Counted from the stretch's first letter, positions 51,019 to 60,327 are shown. The stretch: DNA of 64,000 nt from JANRKB01 sp033763695 (GCA_033763695.1 JANRKB010000003.1:1-64000); one strand, 5' to 3'. Numbers and translations: made by a program. The notes: generated from the sequence alone by a model not told the origin.

Positions 51019-51068
51019 CGTCGTTCGCGATCGTCGCAAGGGTCGCCTCGGAAGGGAACCCTATCGAA

Positions 51069-51141
51069 TGGGCAGAGCCGGACTTGAACCGGCAACCCCA
51101 GCATTTTCAATGCTGTGCTCTACCAATTGAGCTATCTGCCC
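51069..51141 (-). tRNA. tRNA-Phe (GAA anticodon)
   Basis: 73-nt cloverleaf: acceptor GGGCAGA / TCTGCCC, D-arm GCTCAATTGGTAGAGC, anticodon stem CAGCA / TGCTG with loop TTGAAAA (anticodon GAA), T-loop TTCAAGT. CCA is not encoded. Single gene on the minus strand. Confidence 0.95.
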
Positions 51142-51301
51142 GAACCTACCCGCGTCCATTCATCGGTCCGCCGGGGCGGGTCGTTGAGTGGACGAGGGAG
51201 GGAACGATACGCATCCGCTCGCGTGCGTCAACTGGGCGGGGGATTCGACCCGCGCGGCGGAGTCGGGTACGCTCGCCCCTTCGCAGGCGAACGTATCGAC
51301 C

Positions 51302-52186
51302 ATGACAACAGTTCCAGCCGCCAATCAGAATCAACCGGGCACGCTTGGGGCCGGTCCGGCAGCTGCCCTGGCAGAGGCGCCCCCGATCCTTCAGGTGGAC
51401 GGGCTGCGGGTGAGCTTCCCCGTGCGCTCGGGCTTGCTCCATCGGACAACCTCGCACCACCACGCCGTCGACGGCATCTCGCTTCAGATGGCGAGGGGTG
51501 AGACACTGGGCCTCGTCGGGGAGTCAGGCTGCGGCAAGACGACGGCCGGACGTGCGATCCTGCGATTGATTCCCGAGACCGTCGCGCACGTCAGCGGCAC
51601 GGTCGCGTTCGACGGCCAAGACGTTCTTCAAGCGCGGCGCTCCACGTTGCTGCGACTTCGTCGTCGTATGCAGATCGTCTTCCAAGATCCGGCCGGCTCA
51701 CTCAACCCGCGTATGCGTGTCGCGGACATCGTCAGCGAACCCCTTCGCGTGCATCGGCTGGCCCGCGGCCGCGACGAGGCACGAGAAATGGCCGCTCAGA
51801 CGCTCGAACACTGCGGCATGCCACGTGCGGCCCTGGATCGCTATCCGCATGAGTTCAGCGGCGGCCAGCGTCAGCGCATCGCGATCGCGCGCGCACTGTC
51901 GCTCAAGCCCGATCTGGTGGTGCTCGACGAGCCGACAAGCGCGCTCGACGTGTCGATTCAGGCGACGATCTTGAACCTGCTCACAGACCTGCAGCGTGAG
52001 CTCGGACTCGCCTATCTGTTCGTGAGTCACGACATGGGCGTGATCGGCCATGTGTGCGATCGAGTCGCTGTGATGAACTCGGGTCAGATCGTCGAGCAGG
52101 GCAGTCGCGATCAGGTTCTACTCGAACCGCGGCATGAGTACACCAAGAGCCTGCTGCGTGCCGTGCCTCGCGTGCGGAGGGCCTGA
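51302..52186 (+). CDS. Oligopeptide/dipeptide ABC transporter ATP-binding protein (OppF/DppF type)
   Basis: 294-aa ATPase with Walker A GESGCGKT (73-80), signature FSGGQRQRIAIARAL (from 185) and Walker B LVVLDEPTSALDVS. VFQDPAGSLNPRM and the C-terminal HEYTKSLLRAVPRV are specific to the OppD/OppF branch. No permease, OppD or binding-protein gene is nearby, so the ATPase must pair with components encoded elsewhere. The ATG at 51302 is preferred over an upstream in-frame start at 51188. Confidence 0.9.
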   Translation: MTTVPAANQNQPGTLGAGPAAALAEAPPILQVDGLRVSFPVRSGLLHRTTSHHHAVDGISLQMARGETLGLVGESGCGKTTAGRAILRLIPETVAHVSGTVAFDGQDVLQARRSTLLRLRRRMQIVFQDPAGSLNPRMRVADIVSEPLRVHRLARGRDEAREMAAQTLEHCGMPRAALDRYPHEFSGGQRQRIAIARALSLKPDLVVLDEPTSALDVSIQATILNLLTDLQRELGLAYLFVSHDMGVIGHVCDRVAVMNSGQIVEQGSRDQVLLEPRHEYTKSLLRAVPRVRRA

Positions 52187-52190
52187 CACG

Positions 52191-52715
52191 ATGGACCGCG
52201 GCGGCTTCACGATCATCCATGCGGAACATGAGCCCGAGCTCAGCCTAGCTCGCGAGCTCTTTCGCGAGTATGTGGCGTCGCTTTCCTTCAGCTTGGACTA
52301 CCAGGGCATCGACAGCGAGCTCGCGTCGTTGCCCGGGCGCTATGCCCCACCCTCGGGCTGCATCCTGCTGGCGATGGACGATGAGCGACGAGCCATCGGG
52401 TGCATCGCCCTCCGCCAGATCGACGCGATGGCGTGGGACGTCACCGACGGCCGGGCGATGCGCGTGTGCGAGATGAAACGAATGTACGTCCCCCCAGCCG
52501 CTCGCGGCCGCGGCATCGCGCGAGCGCTTGCCGAACGCTTGGTCGCGTTCGCGCAGAATGCGGGCTACGAGCGGATGAAGCTCGACACCGAGCATGACTT
52601 CATCGCGGCTGTTGGGCTCTATCGCTCGCTCGGGTTCGTCGACTGTCCTCGGTACAACGACGACCCACAGCCCAACACCATCTGGATGTGCAAGGATTTG
52701 CCAAGGCGCGCGTGA
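52191..52715 (+). CDS. GNAT-family N-acetyltransferase
   Basis: 174-aa acetyltransferase with the acetyl-CoA loop MYVPPAARGRGIARALAERL (motif A, RGRGIA) and motif B DFIAAVGLYRSLGFVDCPRY. It resembles the YjgM/amino-acid-type GNATs. It begins 4 nt after the OppF-like gene, so the two are probably co-transcribed. Substrate unknown. Confidence 0.88.
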   Translation: MDRGGFTIIHAEHEPELSLARELFREYVASLSFSLDYQGIDSELASLPGRYAPPSGCILLAMDDERRAIGCIALRQIDAMAWDVTDGRAMRVCEMKRMYVPPAARGRGIARALAERLVAFAQNAGYERMKLDTEHDFIAAVGLYRSLGFVDCPRYNDDPQPNTIWMCKDLPRRA

Positions 52716-52827
52716 GAGCCGCCGTTTGGCCCGCCGCGGGAACCCAAACCCGCAGGGACATCGATGCGGAGCGAACCCCCAGACAGGCTCGCAAACGCTC
52801 GGGCACGCCCATACCCTTCTCGATTCG

Positions 52828-53892
52828 ATGACACGCACCCCGACCAACGCGAGTCCCTCGGCCCAATCCGCATCCCATGCGGCAGCGGGCGGATACGCCG
52901 CCGAGATCCTCGCCCAGGAAAGTGCCGCGCTCGCATCCCTCGGAACACGGCTGGGCGGCCCGATGGCTGCGGACTTCGCGCGTGCTGTCGACCTGATCTG
53001 CACCTGCGCGGACACAGGCGGCAACGTGCTGGTCTCGGGTCTGGGCAAGTCGGGCCTGGTTGGCGCGAAGATCAGTGCGACGCTCGCATCGCTGGGGATC
53101 CCGTCCCATGCCGTGCATCCGGCAGAAGCCGCCCACGGCGATCTCGGACGATTCCGCTCCTCGGACACCGTGATCTGCATCTCCGCGTCCGGCCAGACCC
53201 AGGAAGTCGTCGATCTGGCCGCGATTCTCAAGCAAGATGGTCTGCCGATTATCGCGATCGTCAATCCGCTCGCGGGAGCGGCAACCGCACTGGGTCACTT
53301 GGCGACCGTAACGCTTTCACTCGGCGTTGAACGCGAGGCGGGGCATCCGGACTTTGTCGCGCCGACCAGCACCACGACAGCAACACTTGCACTCGGCGAC
53401 GCACTCGCGCTCGCTGCCGCACGGCGGCGCTGCTTCACCGATGCCGACTTTGCACGCCGCCACCCCGGCGGCTCGCTCGGTGGTCAACTGCGGCCCGTGA
53501 CCGACGTGCTCCGATTTGAGGTCGGCAAGAACCTGCCGCTGATTCCTGATCGAGTCAGCGTGCGCGAGGCGCTCCAGATCGCGGCACAGGCCGGGCGTCG
53601 TCCGGGCGCGATCGTTCTGATCGACGAATCCAGCGGGAAGTTGAGCGGCCTCTTCACCGATGCCGACGTTCGCCGACTGATTCTGCGCGATCCGGCGGAG
53701 CTGCAGCGCCCGATCAGTGAAGTGATGACACGCTCGCCTCGAACGCTGCCCAAGGCGGCGCTCGTGCGCGATGCCGTGGTCCTGGTGAGCGAGACGCGAG
53801 CGGACGAGATCCCGGTGATTGACGACGCGGGACGGCCGATCGGCGTGCTGGACGTGCAGGACCTGTTCACGATGCGGCTTGTGCGGGACTGA
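52828..53892 (+). CDS. kdsD: D-arabinose 5-phosphate isomerase KdsD/KpsF
   Basis: 354-aa isomerase that converts ribulose 5-phosphate to arabinose 5-phosphate, the first step to Kdo for lipopolysaccharide. The N-terminal SIS domain has NVLVSGLGKSGLVGAKISAT and HPAEAAHGDLGRF; HPGGSLG precedes two CBS domains (about 230-350). The ATG at 52828 is chosen; the frame is open further upstream across the GNAT gene end. The next gene is LptC/LptA-like, which matches the kdsD-lpt arrangement of many Gram-negatives. Confidence 0.93.
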   Translation: MTRTPTNASPSAQSASHAAAGGYAAEILAQESAALASLGTRLGGPMAADFARAVDLICTCADTGGNVLVSGLGKSGLVGAKISATLASLGIPSHAVHPAEAAHGDLGRFRSSDTVICISASGQTQEVVDLAAILKQDGLPIIAIVNPLAGAATALGHLATVTLSLGVEREAGHPDFVAPTSTTTATLALGDALALAAARRRCFTDADFARRHPGGSLGGQLRPVTDVLRFEVGKNLPLIPDRVSVREALQIAAQAGRRPGAIVLIDESSGKLSGLFTDADVRRLILRDPAELQRPISEVMTRSPRTLPKAALVRDAVVLVSETRADEIPVIDDAGRPIGVLDVQDLFTMRLVRD

Positions 53893-53961
53893 GAGAGAAC
53901 CAAATCCAACCTGCGCCTTCGTATCCAGGGATGGATGCAGGCGTGAGACGCGGGGTAGCGA

Positions 53962-56900
53962 GTGGCGAGAGACTTCAAGAGCATGCGGAGCCGCGCGGGC
54001 AGCACACGGATTGTCGGCCTCGTCGTCGCGCTCCTGTGCGCGATTGCCACCCTCGGATTGATGGCGTGGTTTGTGTTCGGCCCACGCGGCGAAGCCGCCC
54101 GAGAGGCCGCTCGTCGCGAAGCGATGACCAATGACGCGCCGCCCGACATCACGTCGCTCGACGCGGCAAAGGACGGCGGGCGCGGCCGCGAGATCCACAT
54201 CCAACTCGTGGACAAGCAGCGTCCCGGGCGCGTGTCGTCCGAGGTGTTCCTGCCCAGCGTTGAGCCGCTCGAGAATCGTCGCTATCTCGTGCAACGGCCC
54301 GAGGCGTGGTTCTATCTGCAAGATGGCAAGAGCGTCCACATCCGCGCCGATCGCGGCAACTTGCGTCTGCCGTCGCGCGATGCGCTTCCCGAGTCTGGCT
54401 TGCTTGAAGGCGGCGTCCTGGTGCGGCTCTTTGAACCCACCGCCGACGGCACGCGGCCTCAGCCCGGACGCGATGTCCCCGCCATCGAGGCAAGAACGGA
54501 AACGCTGCAGTTCGACGGCACGCTCGGCGAACTCACTTCTCCCGAAGCGCTCCGCGTCGAAGGGCGCGGCGTGTCATTCCTCGGCTCGCAGATGCGGGCG
54601 ATCTTCAATGAGGTTGACCAGCAGATTGAGCTGCTCACGTTCCAGCGCGTGACGCAGTTCACTTACAACCCGAAACTGGCAAGCACGCTCGCGACCAGCA
54701 CGCCCGCAAAGGCGTCAAGCACGACTGCCAACAACGCCGCCACGCCGAGCAAGAGTGGACCGACGGCGACAACGCCCCCTGATTCTCGCGTCGCGACAGC
54801 ACCGACCAACGCACCCAACGCGACGGGCGGGACATCAGCGCCGGCGACAGCCACGACGAAGGCACGCTCGACGCTATATCGCGCGTACGCCATCGGCGAC
54901 GTCATCCTCACGCAAGGCAAGCGTGACGGACGCGGCTCGGCACTCGAACTGTTCGCTCTCGTGACGGATGGGCGTTTGCCGACGATCAAGTCGCCGAGTG
55001 GCACCAAGGACTCGGCCGCGGCAAACGCCACGAGCTCGCCCCTGGCCGCGAGCACGCCAGCCCCGGGCACGGAGAAGGGCGCCTCCGGCGCGGCCGCTGC
55101 GGCTCCATCACTTGCGACATCGCAACCCGCCCCGGGCTCGCCCACGGCAAGCGCCGCGAGCGCACCAGCGACGCTTTCATCGGCTGGCAGCGACGAGATC
55201 GTGACGCTGCAGTTCACCGGTCCGCTTGAGATCAAGGCACTCGCCAAGCGACCTGAGATGCTCGGCACGTCGGATCTGGCGCTGGCATTCGTCGGTGATT
55301 CCACAACGCGTGCGAGCGTGCACGACGGAGTCGACGGCAACTCGGCCCTCGCCGAGCGGATCACCTACTTCGCCGACCAGCAGATCGCTGCACTTTCCGC
55401 CGCCACCGAAGGCGGCGTCGAGATGCTCTCGCCCGCGAGCGGCACGGCCGTCGCCAAGGACGTCCGCGTCGATCTCGCCGGCGGGCATGCCCGCTTCGTC
55501 GGTCCGGGCCGCCTGCGGACGGGCGACAAGTCGGTTGGCGACGCCCGCGGCGAACTCGCCTGGCGCGATGGCGCGGACTTCTCGTTCGTTGTTCGGGACG
55601 GCAAGATGACGTCGCTGCTCACGCAGGCGACGCTCCAAGGCTCGGTGCTCGCCAAGTCGGAAGCAGGCGAGCTCAAGGCACGCACCATCGTCGCCGAACT
55701 GACGCCCGGCGACAGTCGCTCGCGGCTCTCGTCGCTCACGCTGACGGGCGATGCCAAGGCCGCCGACACGCGCGGCGGGTCGCTGCAAGGCCAGAGCATC
55801 GTCGTCCAGTTCCTGGACCAATCGGACGCCGTCATCCCCACGAGCGCGATCGCCATCGGCGGCGTGGTCGCCACCCGCGACACGTCTCGTCTTGTCGCCG
55901 ACGAACTCGAGGCGACGTTCTTTACCACGCCCTCGGACAAGGGCAAGGTCGATCGAGTCATCGCCAAGAACAACGTGCGCTTCACCGGAGCCGACGGCGT
56001 CGCGGCATCGTGCGACCTGCTGACGGCATACGCCAACGACCAACTCGCGGATCTCGAGGGTCAGATGGTGACGCTCTCGCAGGCTCGCGAAGCGTCTCGC
56101 GAGTTTGCCGCCGTGACCGGCACCAAGATGAAGCTTGAGGGGCAGACTGGGCGTCTCACCGTCTTTGGACCGGGCGTGTTCCGCCAGGAGGGGCCACTGA
56201 GTGATGCCGCCGACGCACCGCGTGAGATCAAGGCGATCGCGCGCTGGACCCAAGGCATGACGTATGACGATGCGACCGGGCAGCTCGACGCCAGCGGCGC
56301 GACGGAGGCACAGGCCTTTAGTTCGCCGCTCGCCTACGACGAGCTCAAGTCGCAGTCGATCCGATTGACGCTGACCAAGGGCTCGGCTCCGGCCCAGTCC
56401 GCGGGCGGCGGCCTCAGTCTGTTGACGCAGCCGCTGCCTCCGCAGAATGCTGCCGCGACGGAGCGAAAGCAACTTCTGACCGCGACCGCGATCGGCACCA
56501 CGGGCGGCGCGCCTGCCAGCGTCACGAGCCGTCGCTTCGCTGCGGGCACGTCGCGCGAGGCGTTCGCCACAACGCAGCCTGAGATGCTGATGTACCTGCA
56601 GGGTGCGACGATCGTCGCGGATAACGCCGCGGGCACGCTGAATGTACCCGGCGAAGGAAAGCTGCTGATCGTCGATCGCCGCCCTGAAACCGGCAAGCCC
56701 GCCGGCAACACCCCGACCTCCGACAGCCTCGCGGGAATGGTGGGCGGTTCGGGCAGTTCTCGCGGCAACTCATTGTTTGACTGGAAGGGTTCGCTGAGCG
56801 TCGCGAGGGCAAGCAACACGCTCACGATGTCCAAGAGCGTGCGCCTGATTCACACGCCGCTTGATGCGGCCCAGCTGCCCGCGGAGCTGGAATGCGAAAC

Positions 56901-57192
56901 GCTGACGGCACAGATCGGCGAAGCGGACGCCAAGGCCGGCGATGCGACGCTGCGCAAGGTCGACGCGGAGGGATCGGTGTTCGCCAAGTCCGGCAAGCGC
57001 GAGGTCGTGGCCGATGCAATCAGTTATGACGCGTTGGCACGCCGCATGGAGGCGTGGTCGAAGGGCGTCAACATGGTGACGGCGACCGATCCGGCGAGCG
57101 CGACACCAGTCACGGCTCAGGCGCTCACGTGGGATCTGGCGAGCGACCGGATTGAGATCCGCAAGCCCGGCACGATCGTCGCCCCCAGGTGA
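53962..57192 (+). CDS. Very long LptC/LptA (OstA)-like envelope protein
   Basis: 1076-aa bitopic protein starting at a GTG. A membrane helix at about 17-39 is followed by an LptC-like beta region (about 60-235; RPEAWFYLQDGKSVHIRADR). Two Ala/Thr/Ser/Pro-rich linkers follow (about 240-300 and 340-410). The remainder shows LptA/OstA-like strands such as SRLVADELEATFF, VDRVIAKNNVRFTGADGVAA and REVVADAISYDALARRMEAW. LptC is about 190 aa and LptA about 180 in E. coli, so this looks like a fusion or expansion making a long beta-jellyroll bridge for LPS transport. kdsD is directly upstream. Confidence 0.7.
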   Translation: MARDFKSMRSRAGSTRIVGLVVALLCAIATLGLMAWFVFGPRGEAAREAARREAMTNDAPPDITSLDAAKDGGRGREIHIQLVDKQRPGRVSSEVFLPSVEPLENRRYLVQRPEAWFYLQDGKSVHIRADRGNLRLPSRDALPESGLLEGGVLVRLFEPTADGTRPQPGRDVPAIEARTETLQFDGTLGELTSPEALRVEGRGVSFLGSQMRAIFNEVDQQIELLTFQRVTQFTYNPKLASTLATSTPAKASSTTANNAATPSKSGPTATTPPDSRVATAPTNAPNATGGTSAPATATTKARSTLYRAYAIGDVILTQGKRDGRGSALELFALVTDGRLPTIKSPSGTKDSAAANATSSPLAASTPAPGTEKGASGAAAAAPSLATSQPAPGSPTASAASAPATLSSAGSDEIVTLQFTGPLEIKALAKRPEMLGTSDLALAFVGDSTTRASVHDGVDGNSALAERITYFADQQIAALSAATEGGVEMLSPASGTAVAKDVRVDLAGGHARFVGPGRLRTGDKSVGDARGELAWRDGADFSFVVRDGKMTSLLTQATLQGSVLAKSEAGELKARTIVAELTPGDSRSRLSSLTLTGDAKAADTRGGSLQGQSIVVQFLDQSDAVIPTSAIAIGGVVATRDTSRLVADELEATFFTTPSDKGKVDRVIAKNNVRFTGADGVAASCDLLTAYANDQLADLEGQMVTLSQAREASREFAAVTGTKMKLEGQTGRLTVFGPGVFRQEGPLSDAADAPREIKAIARWTQGMTYDDATGQLDASGATEAQAFSSPLAYDELKSQSIRLTLTKGSAPAQSAGGGLSLLTQPLPPQNAAATERKQLLTATAIGTTGGAPASVTSRRFAAGTSREAFATTQPEMLMYLQGATIVADNAAGTLNVPGEGKLLIVDRRPETGKPAGNTPTSDSLAGMVGGSGSSRGNSLFDWKGSLSVARASNTLTMSKSVRLIHTPLDAAQLPAELECETLTAQIGEADAKAGDATLRKVDAEGSVFAKSGKREVVADAISYDALARRMEAWSKGVNMVTATDPASATPVTAQALTWDLASDRIEIRKPGTIVAPR

Positions 57193-57234
57193 ACCCGGCT
57201 ACCCTTGCTCGAACCCCGTTCGTGGAGACTTTTC

Positions 57235-57801
57235 ATGGCCGAACAGTCCAACGCCCCCGTTCTTCAGCACCCCGTCTTCAAGCTCGTTAAGGATCGCTTC
57301 CCGGGCGTGCGTCTGCAGGGAACGGAGTTTCGCGGCCAGTCCACGCTGATCGTGCCCCCCAGCCACTCGCACCAGGTGCTTGAGTTCCTCAAGAACGACG
57401 CCGCGTGCGGCTTTGACTTCCTCTCCGACGTCTTCGGGATCGACTATCTGAACTACCCCGGCAAGGTGCCCGGTCGGTTCGCGGTGGTCTACAACCTCGT
57501 CGCGACCAAGCGCGATGACCGCTTCTTCGTGAAGGTGCACGTTGATCCGACCCTGCCGACCGACGGCGTGGCTAATGACCCGGCGCTGGTCGTCGAGTCG
57601 GTGTGCGATCTGTGGCCGGGCGCGGAATGGCCTGAGCGCGAAGTCTTCGACATGTTCGGCGTGCGCTTCAACAACCACCCGGACCTGCGCCGCATCCTGA
57701 CGTGGGAAGAGTTCCCCGCCCACCCGCTGCGCAAGGACTATCCGGTCCGCGGCCGCGGCGAGCGCGAGGCGTATCGCGTCATCGACCGCACGTCGGCATA
57801 A
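57235..57801 (+). CDS. nuoC: NADH-quinone oxidoreductase subunit C
   Basis: 188-aa peripheral-arm subunit of complex I. The family signature ERE-FDMFGVRFNNHPDLRRIL is at about 140-162, followed by WEEFPAHPLRKDYPV. The ATG at 57235 has GGAG 8 nt upstream. No other nuo gene is in the window: the upstream neighbour is the LptC/LptA-like gene and the downstream one is on the other strand. It is therefore an isolated nuoC or the end of a scattered set. Confidence 0.93.
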   Translation: MAEQSNAPVLQHPVFKLVKDRFPGVRLQGTEFRGQSTLIVPPSHSHQVLEFLKNDAACGFDFLSDVFGIDYLNYPGKVPGRFAVVYNLVATKRDDRFFVKVHVDPTLPTDGVANDPALVVESVCDLWPGAEWPEREVFDMFGVRFNNHPDLRRILTWEEFPAHPLRKDYPVRGRGEREAYRVIDRTSA

Positions 57802-57834
57802 CCCAAATCTCGACTTCGAACGTGCGCCGCGCGA

Positions 57835-58329
57835 TCACGGGTGCAGGAACCCCAGATGTCCCTCGGCGTGCCTGAGGTGGAGCATCTTCCACTCCTCGTG
57901 CGTCAGTTTGCCGAATGCAGGATTCGGGGCCGCGGGCGGAGCCGCGTCCAGTCGCTGCCATGCGCGGCTGAGTTTTTCGAAGCCAACCTCTGCGGGCATG
58001 TCCTCGGTGGCATAGGTGCCCGCCGCCACGCCCGGAATGCGGAAGCCCACGATCGGCGGCCCGCTGAGGAACTTCTTCTTCATGAGCTTGATGATGAGCC
58101 GCATGAGCAGCGACGGCGGCTTCATCGGAAAGCCGGTGTAGCCGTACTCGATCCACGCAGCCAGATGCCCGAGGTTCTGGCCCAGCGTCCAGTTGCCGGT
58201 CCGGCGCAGCGAGCCCCGCTTCTCGGCGTCGAGCAACCGTCGCACATCAGCGAGCACATCCGCGCTCGACGCAAATCGCAAAGCACGACGATCTGAGACG
58301 GTCTTGGTGTCGATCGTTGGCGCCGACAT
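57835..58329 (-). CDS. DUF1569 protein (DinB-like helical bundle)
   Basis: 164-aa protein. NWTLGQNLGHLAAWIEYGYTGF and the C-terminal HLRHAEGHLGFLHP are the two histidine-containing helices of DUF1569, a relative of the DinB/YfiT metal-binding four-helix bundle. The three histidines in these helices would bind a metal ion. The reaction is unknown. It is convergent with nuoC (33-nt gap). Confidence 0.82.
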   Translation of the reverse strand: MSAPTIDTKTVSDRRALRFASSADVLADVRRLLDAEKRGSLRRTGNWTLGQNLGHLAAWIEYGYTGFPMKPPSLLMRLIIKLMKKKFLSGPPIVGFRIPGVAAGTYATEDMPAEVGFEKLSRAWQRLDAAPPAAPNPAFGKLTHEEWKMLHLRHAEGHLGFLHP

Positions 58330-58487
58330 CGGGGTTTCCTTGGGTATCGCGGGCAGCCGCTTCGCATTTCCTCAGCCGAATGTACATTATCAGCGTCGCA
58401 GCGTCCAAGTCCGGGGGCCGTGTGAATCTGGACGCGTGGTTTTCAGGGGCGATCGCGGGCGCGATTGCCGGGTTGAAGGAGCCTCCG

Positions 58488-59039
58488 ATGAAGATCGAAC
58501 TGGCACGTCGCACGATTGTCGCCTCGATGCTTGCCGTGATGTGCGCCGCTGGCGGGTGTGCGTCAACGGGCGGCCCGCACGTGGCGGGCAAACCCGGCCC
58601 GGAGCAGGAGCGGGCGATGGCCAAGCTCAAGTCGCTCGCCGGCGAGTGGACCAAGCCAGCGCACGGCGAGATGCCCGCGGCAACAATCGTCTACAGCGTG
58701 ACCGCGGGCGGCAGCGCGGTCCGCGAGATCATGTTCCCCGGCACGCCGCACGAGATGACGAATCTCTATCACGCCGACGGCGGTTCCATCGTCTGCACCC
58801 ACTACTGCGCGGCAGGGAATCAACCCCGCATGCGCGCGGCCGGACTGAGCCCCGACGGCAAATCCATCGCCTTCAAGTTTGACAGCGTTACCAATCTGTC
58901 CAGCGCCGACGCGTCGTACATGGGGGCTCTCACGCTCGACATGCCCGACGCCGACCATCTGACCCAGACGTGGATGAACTACGACCACGGCAAACTCCAA
59001 GAGCAGCACGCGGTCTTCGCCTTTACCCGCAAGAAGTAA
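58488..59039 (+). CDS. Predicted lipoprotein, DUF1579-like
   Basis: 183-aa protein with a lipoprotein-type signal peptide (MKIELARRTIVASMLAVMCA, then AGGC with the lipid-anchored Cys at about 24). The domain LKSLAGEWTK ... IVYSVTAGGSAVREIMFPGT ... HEMTNLYH resembles the lipocalin-like DUF1579 fold. AAGGAG lies 6 nt before the ATG. Function unknown. Confidence 0.75.
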   Translation: MKIELARRTIVASMLAVMCAAGGCASTGGPHVAGKPGPEQERAMAKLKSLAGEWTKPAHGEMPAATIVYSVTAGGSAVREIMFPGTPHEMTNLYHADGGSIVCTHYCAAGNQPRMRAAGLSPDGKSIAFKFDSVTNLSSADASYMGALTLDMPDADHLTQTWMNYDHGKLQEQHAVFAFTRKK

Positions 59040-59041
59040 CC

Positions 59042-59057
59042 CGCTCGCTTGCGAGCG
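59042..59057 (+). terminator. Short hairpin after the DUF1579-like gene
   Basis: CGCTCG-CTTG-CGAGCG, a 6-bp stem directly after the stop, followed by CTTGGGTTTG. It is weak but well placed. Confidence 0.45.
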
Positions 59058-59099
59058 CTTGGGTTTGTCCTGCGCCGCGGACGCCCCAACACTTGCACC

Positions 59100-59729
59100 A
59101 TGTTCACCGGACTCGTTGAGGCGGTCGGAGTTGTGCGCGACATCACGCAACGCGGTCCTGCCGCGTCAGCGATCACGCGGCTTGTCGTCGAGGCTCGCGA
59201 GTGGCCACACCGACCCGAGTTGGGCGAGTCGATCAGCGTGAACGGGTGCTGCCTGACTCTGGCCGCTCCGCTCGAACAAGCGGGCGGCGCGATGGCGTTT
59301 GACGCCGTGCCCGAAACGCTCAGTAAAACCACGCTTGGAACGTTGCGGCCCGGCTCACGCGTGAACCTCGAAAAGTCTGCAACGCCCACCACGCTGCTGG
59401 GCGGCCACATCGTGCAAGGGCACGTGGACGGCGTCGGTCGCGTTGTGCATGTGCAGCGCGGCGAGGACTGGCGCGTGCGTGTTGAGCCGCCGACGGCCAT
59501 GATGGAGTACATCGTGCCCAAGGGGTCGATCACCATGCAGGGCGTGTCGCTGACGATCGCCGCGCTGGATGTGAAGGCCGGCTGGTTTGAGGTCGCCCTG
59601 ATCCCGACAACGCTCCAGAAGACCACGCTGGCCGAGTTGGACGCCGGCCACGGCGTGAATCTCGAAGCCGACGCCATGGCCAAGACGATCATTCACTGGC
59701 TTAAGCACTTCGCGCAGCGCGGCACCTAA
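59100..59729 (+). CDS. ribE: Riboflavin synthase, alpha chain
   Basis: 209-aa enzyme that converts two 6,7-dimethyl-8-ribityllumazine molecules to riboflavin. Two tandem lumazine-binding domains are visible: MFTGLVEAVGVV with SISVNGCCLTLA, then GHIVQGHVDGVG and GSITMQGVSLTIA. The start MFTG is invariant in the family. No FMN riboswitch is seen in the 60 nt upstream. The weak AACACT hexamer 6 nt before the ATG resembles the leaderless boxes seen elsewhere. Confidence 0.95.
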   Translation: MFTGLVEAVGVVRDITQRGPAASAITRLVVEAREWPHRPELGESISVNGCCLTLAAPLEQAGGAMAFDAVPETLSKTTLGTLRPGSRVNLEKSATPTTLLGGHIVQGHVDGVGRVVHVQRGEDWRVRVEPPTAMMEYIVPKGSITMQGVSLTIAALDVKAGWFEVALIPTTLQKTTLAELDAGHGVNLEADAMAKTIIHWLKHFAQRGT

Positions 59730-59788
59730 ACATCGCAGCTCGCTCGGTTGCTCGCGACCTCGACCAGCACCGACAGGACCCCCACCCC

Positions 59789-60316
59789 GTGCGAATCCTC
59801 GGCATCGATCCCGGCCTCAACATCACCGGCTACGGCTGCATCGACGCCGACGCCGGCGAGGTGACGCTGATCGAGGCCGGCGTCTTTCGCCTGGGCGGAC
59901 GCGCAACCCGTGGACGCACTGCAAACTCCCCCGCGCTGCCGCGCGGAGCCGCGAGCGTTTCCACGCGACTGCTCGAACTCGATCGCGACCTCTCCGAACT
60001 GCTCAATCGCGTGCGACCAGAAGTCGTCGCCGTCGAAAGCCTCTTCGCCCACTACAACCATCCGGCAACGGCAATTGTCATGGGTCATGCACGCGGCGTC
60101 ATGCTTCTTGCGATTCGCCGCGCCGGACTTGAACTGCTGGAGTTCCGCCCCGCGCTCGTGAAGAAGTCGATGACCGGAAACGGCCAAGCCCGCAAAGAGC
60201 AGATGCAGCGCGCGGTGCAGGCCTATTTCAGGCTTGATGCCCTCCCCGAGCCGCCGGACGTGGCGGACGCTCTGGCGATCGCCGTGTGCGCAGCGCGACG
60301 GCAGTCGCTGGTCTGA
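59789..60316 (+). CDS. ruvC: Holliday junction resolvase RuvC
   Basis: 175-aa endodeoxyribonuclease that cuts four-way junctions. The RNase-H-like acidic residues are D7 (GIDPGLNITGYG), E83 (VAVESLF), D157 and D160 (PPDVADALAIA). Compared with E. coli (D7, E66, D138, D141) the distance between the first two is about 17 residues longer, owing to an Arg/Ala/Pro-rich insertion at about 38-57. The start is GTG. ruvA and ruvB are not adjacent. Confidence 0.94.
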   Translation: MRILGIDPGLNITGYGCIDADAGEVTLIEAGVFRLGGRATRGRTANSPALPRGAASVSTRLLELDRDLSELLNRVRPEVVAVESLFAHYNHPATAIVMGHARGVMLLAIRRAGLELLEFRPALVKKSMTGNGQARKEQMQRAVQAYFRLDALPEPPDVADALAIAVCAARRQSLV

Positions 60317-60327
60317 ATCGCCGCTCA

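Noticed and set aside
55177..56472. 431-codon minus-strand frame inside the LptC/LptA-like gene
   Set aside because: The plus-strand reading has a membrane helix and beta-strand pattern and fits the kdsD context; the minus frame has none.
59040..59099. FMN riboswitch before ribE
   Set aside because: The 60-nt gap is too short and lacks the conserved RFN elements; only a small hairpin is present.
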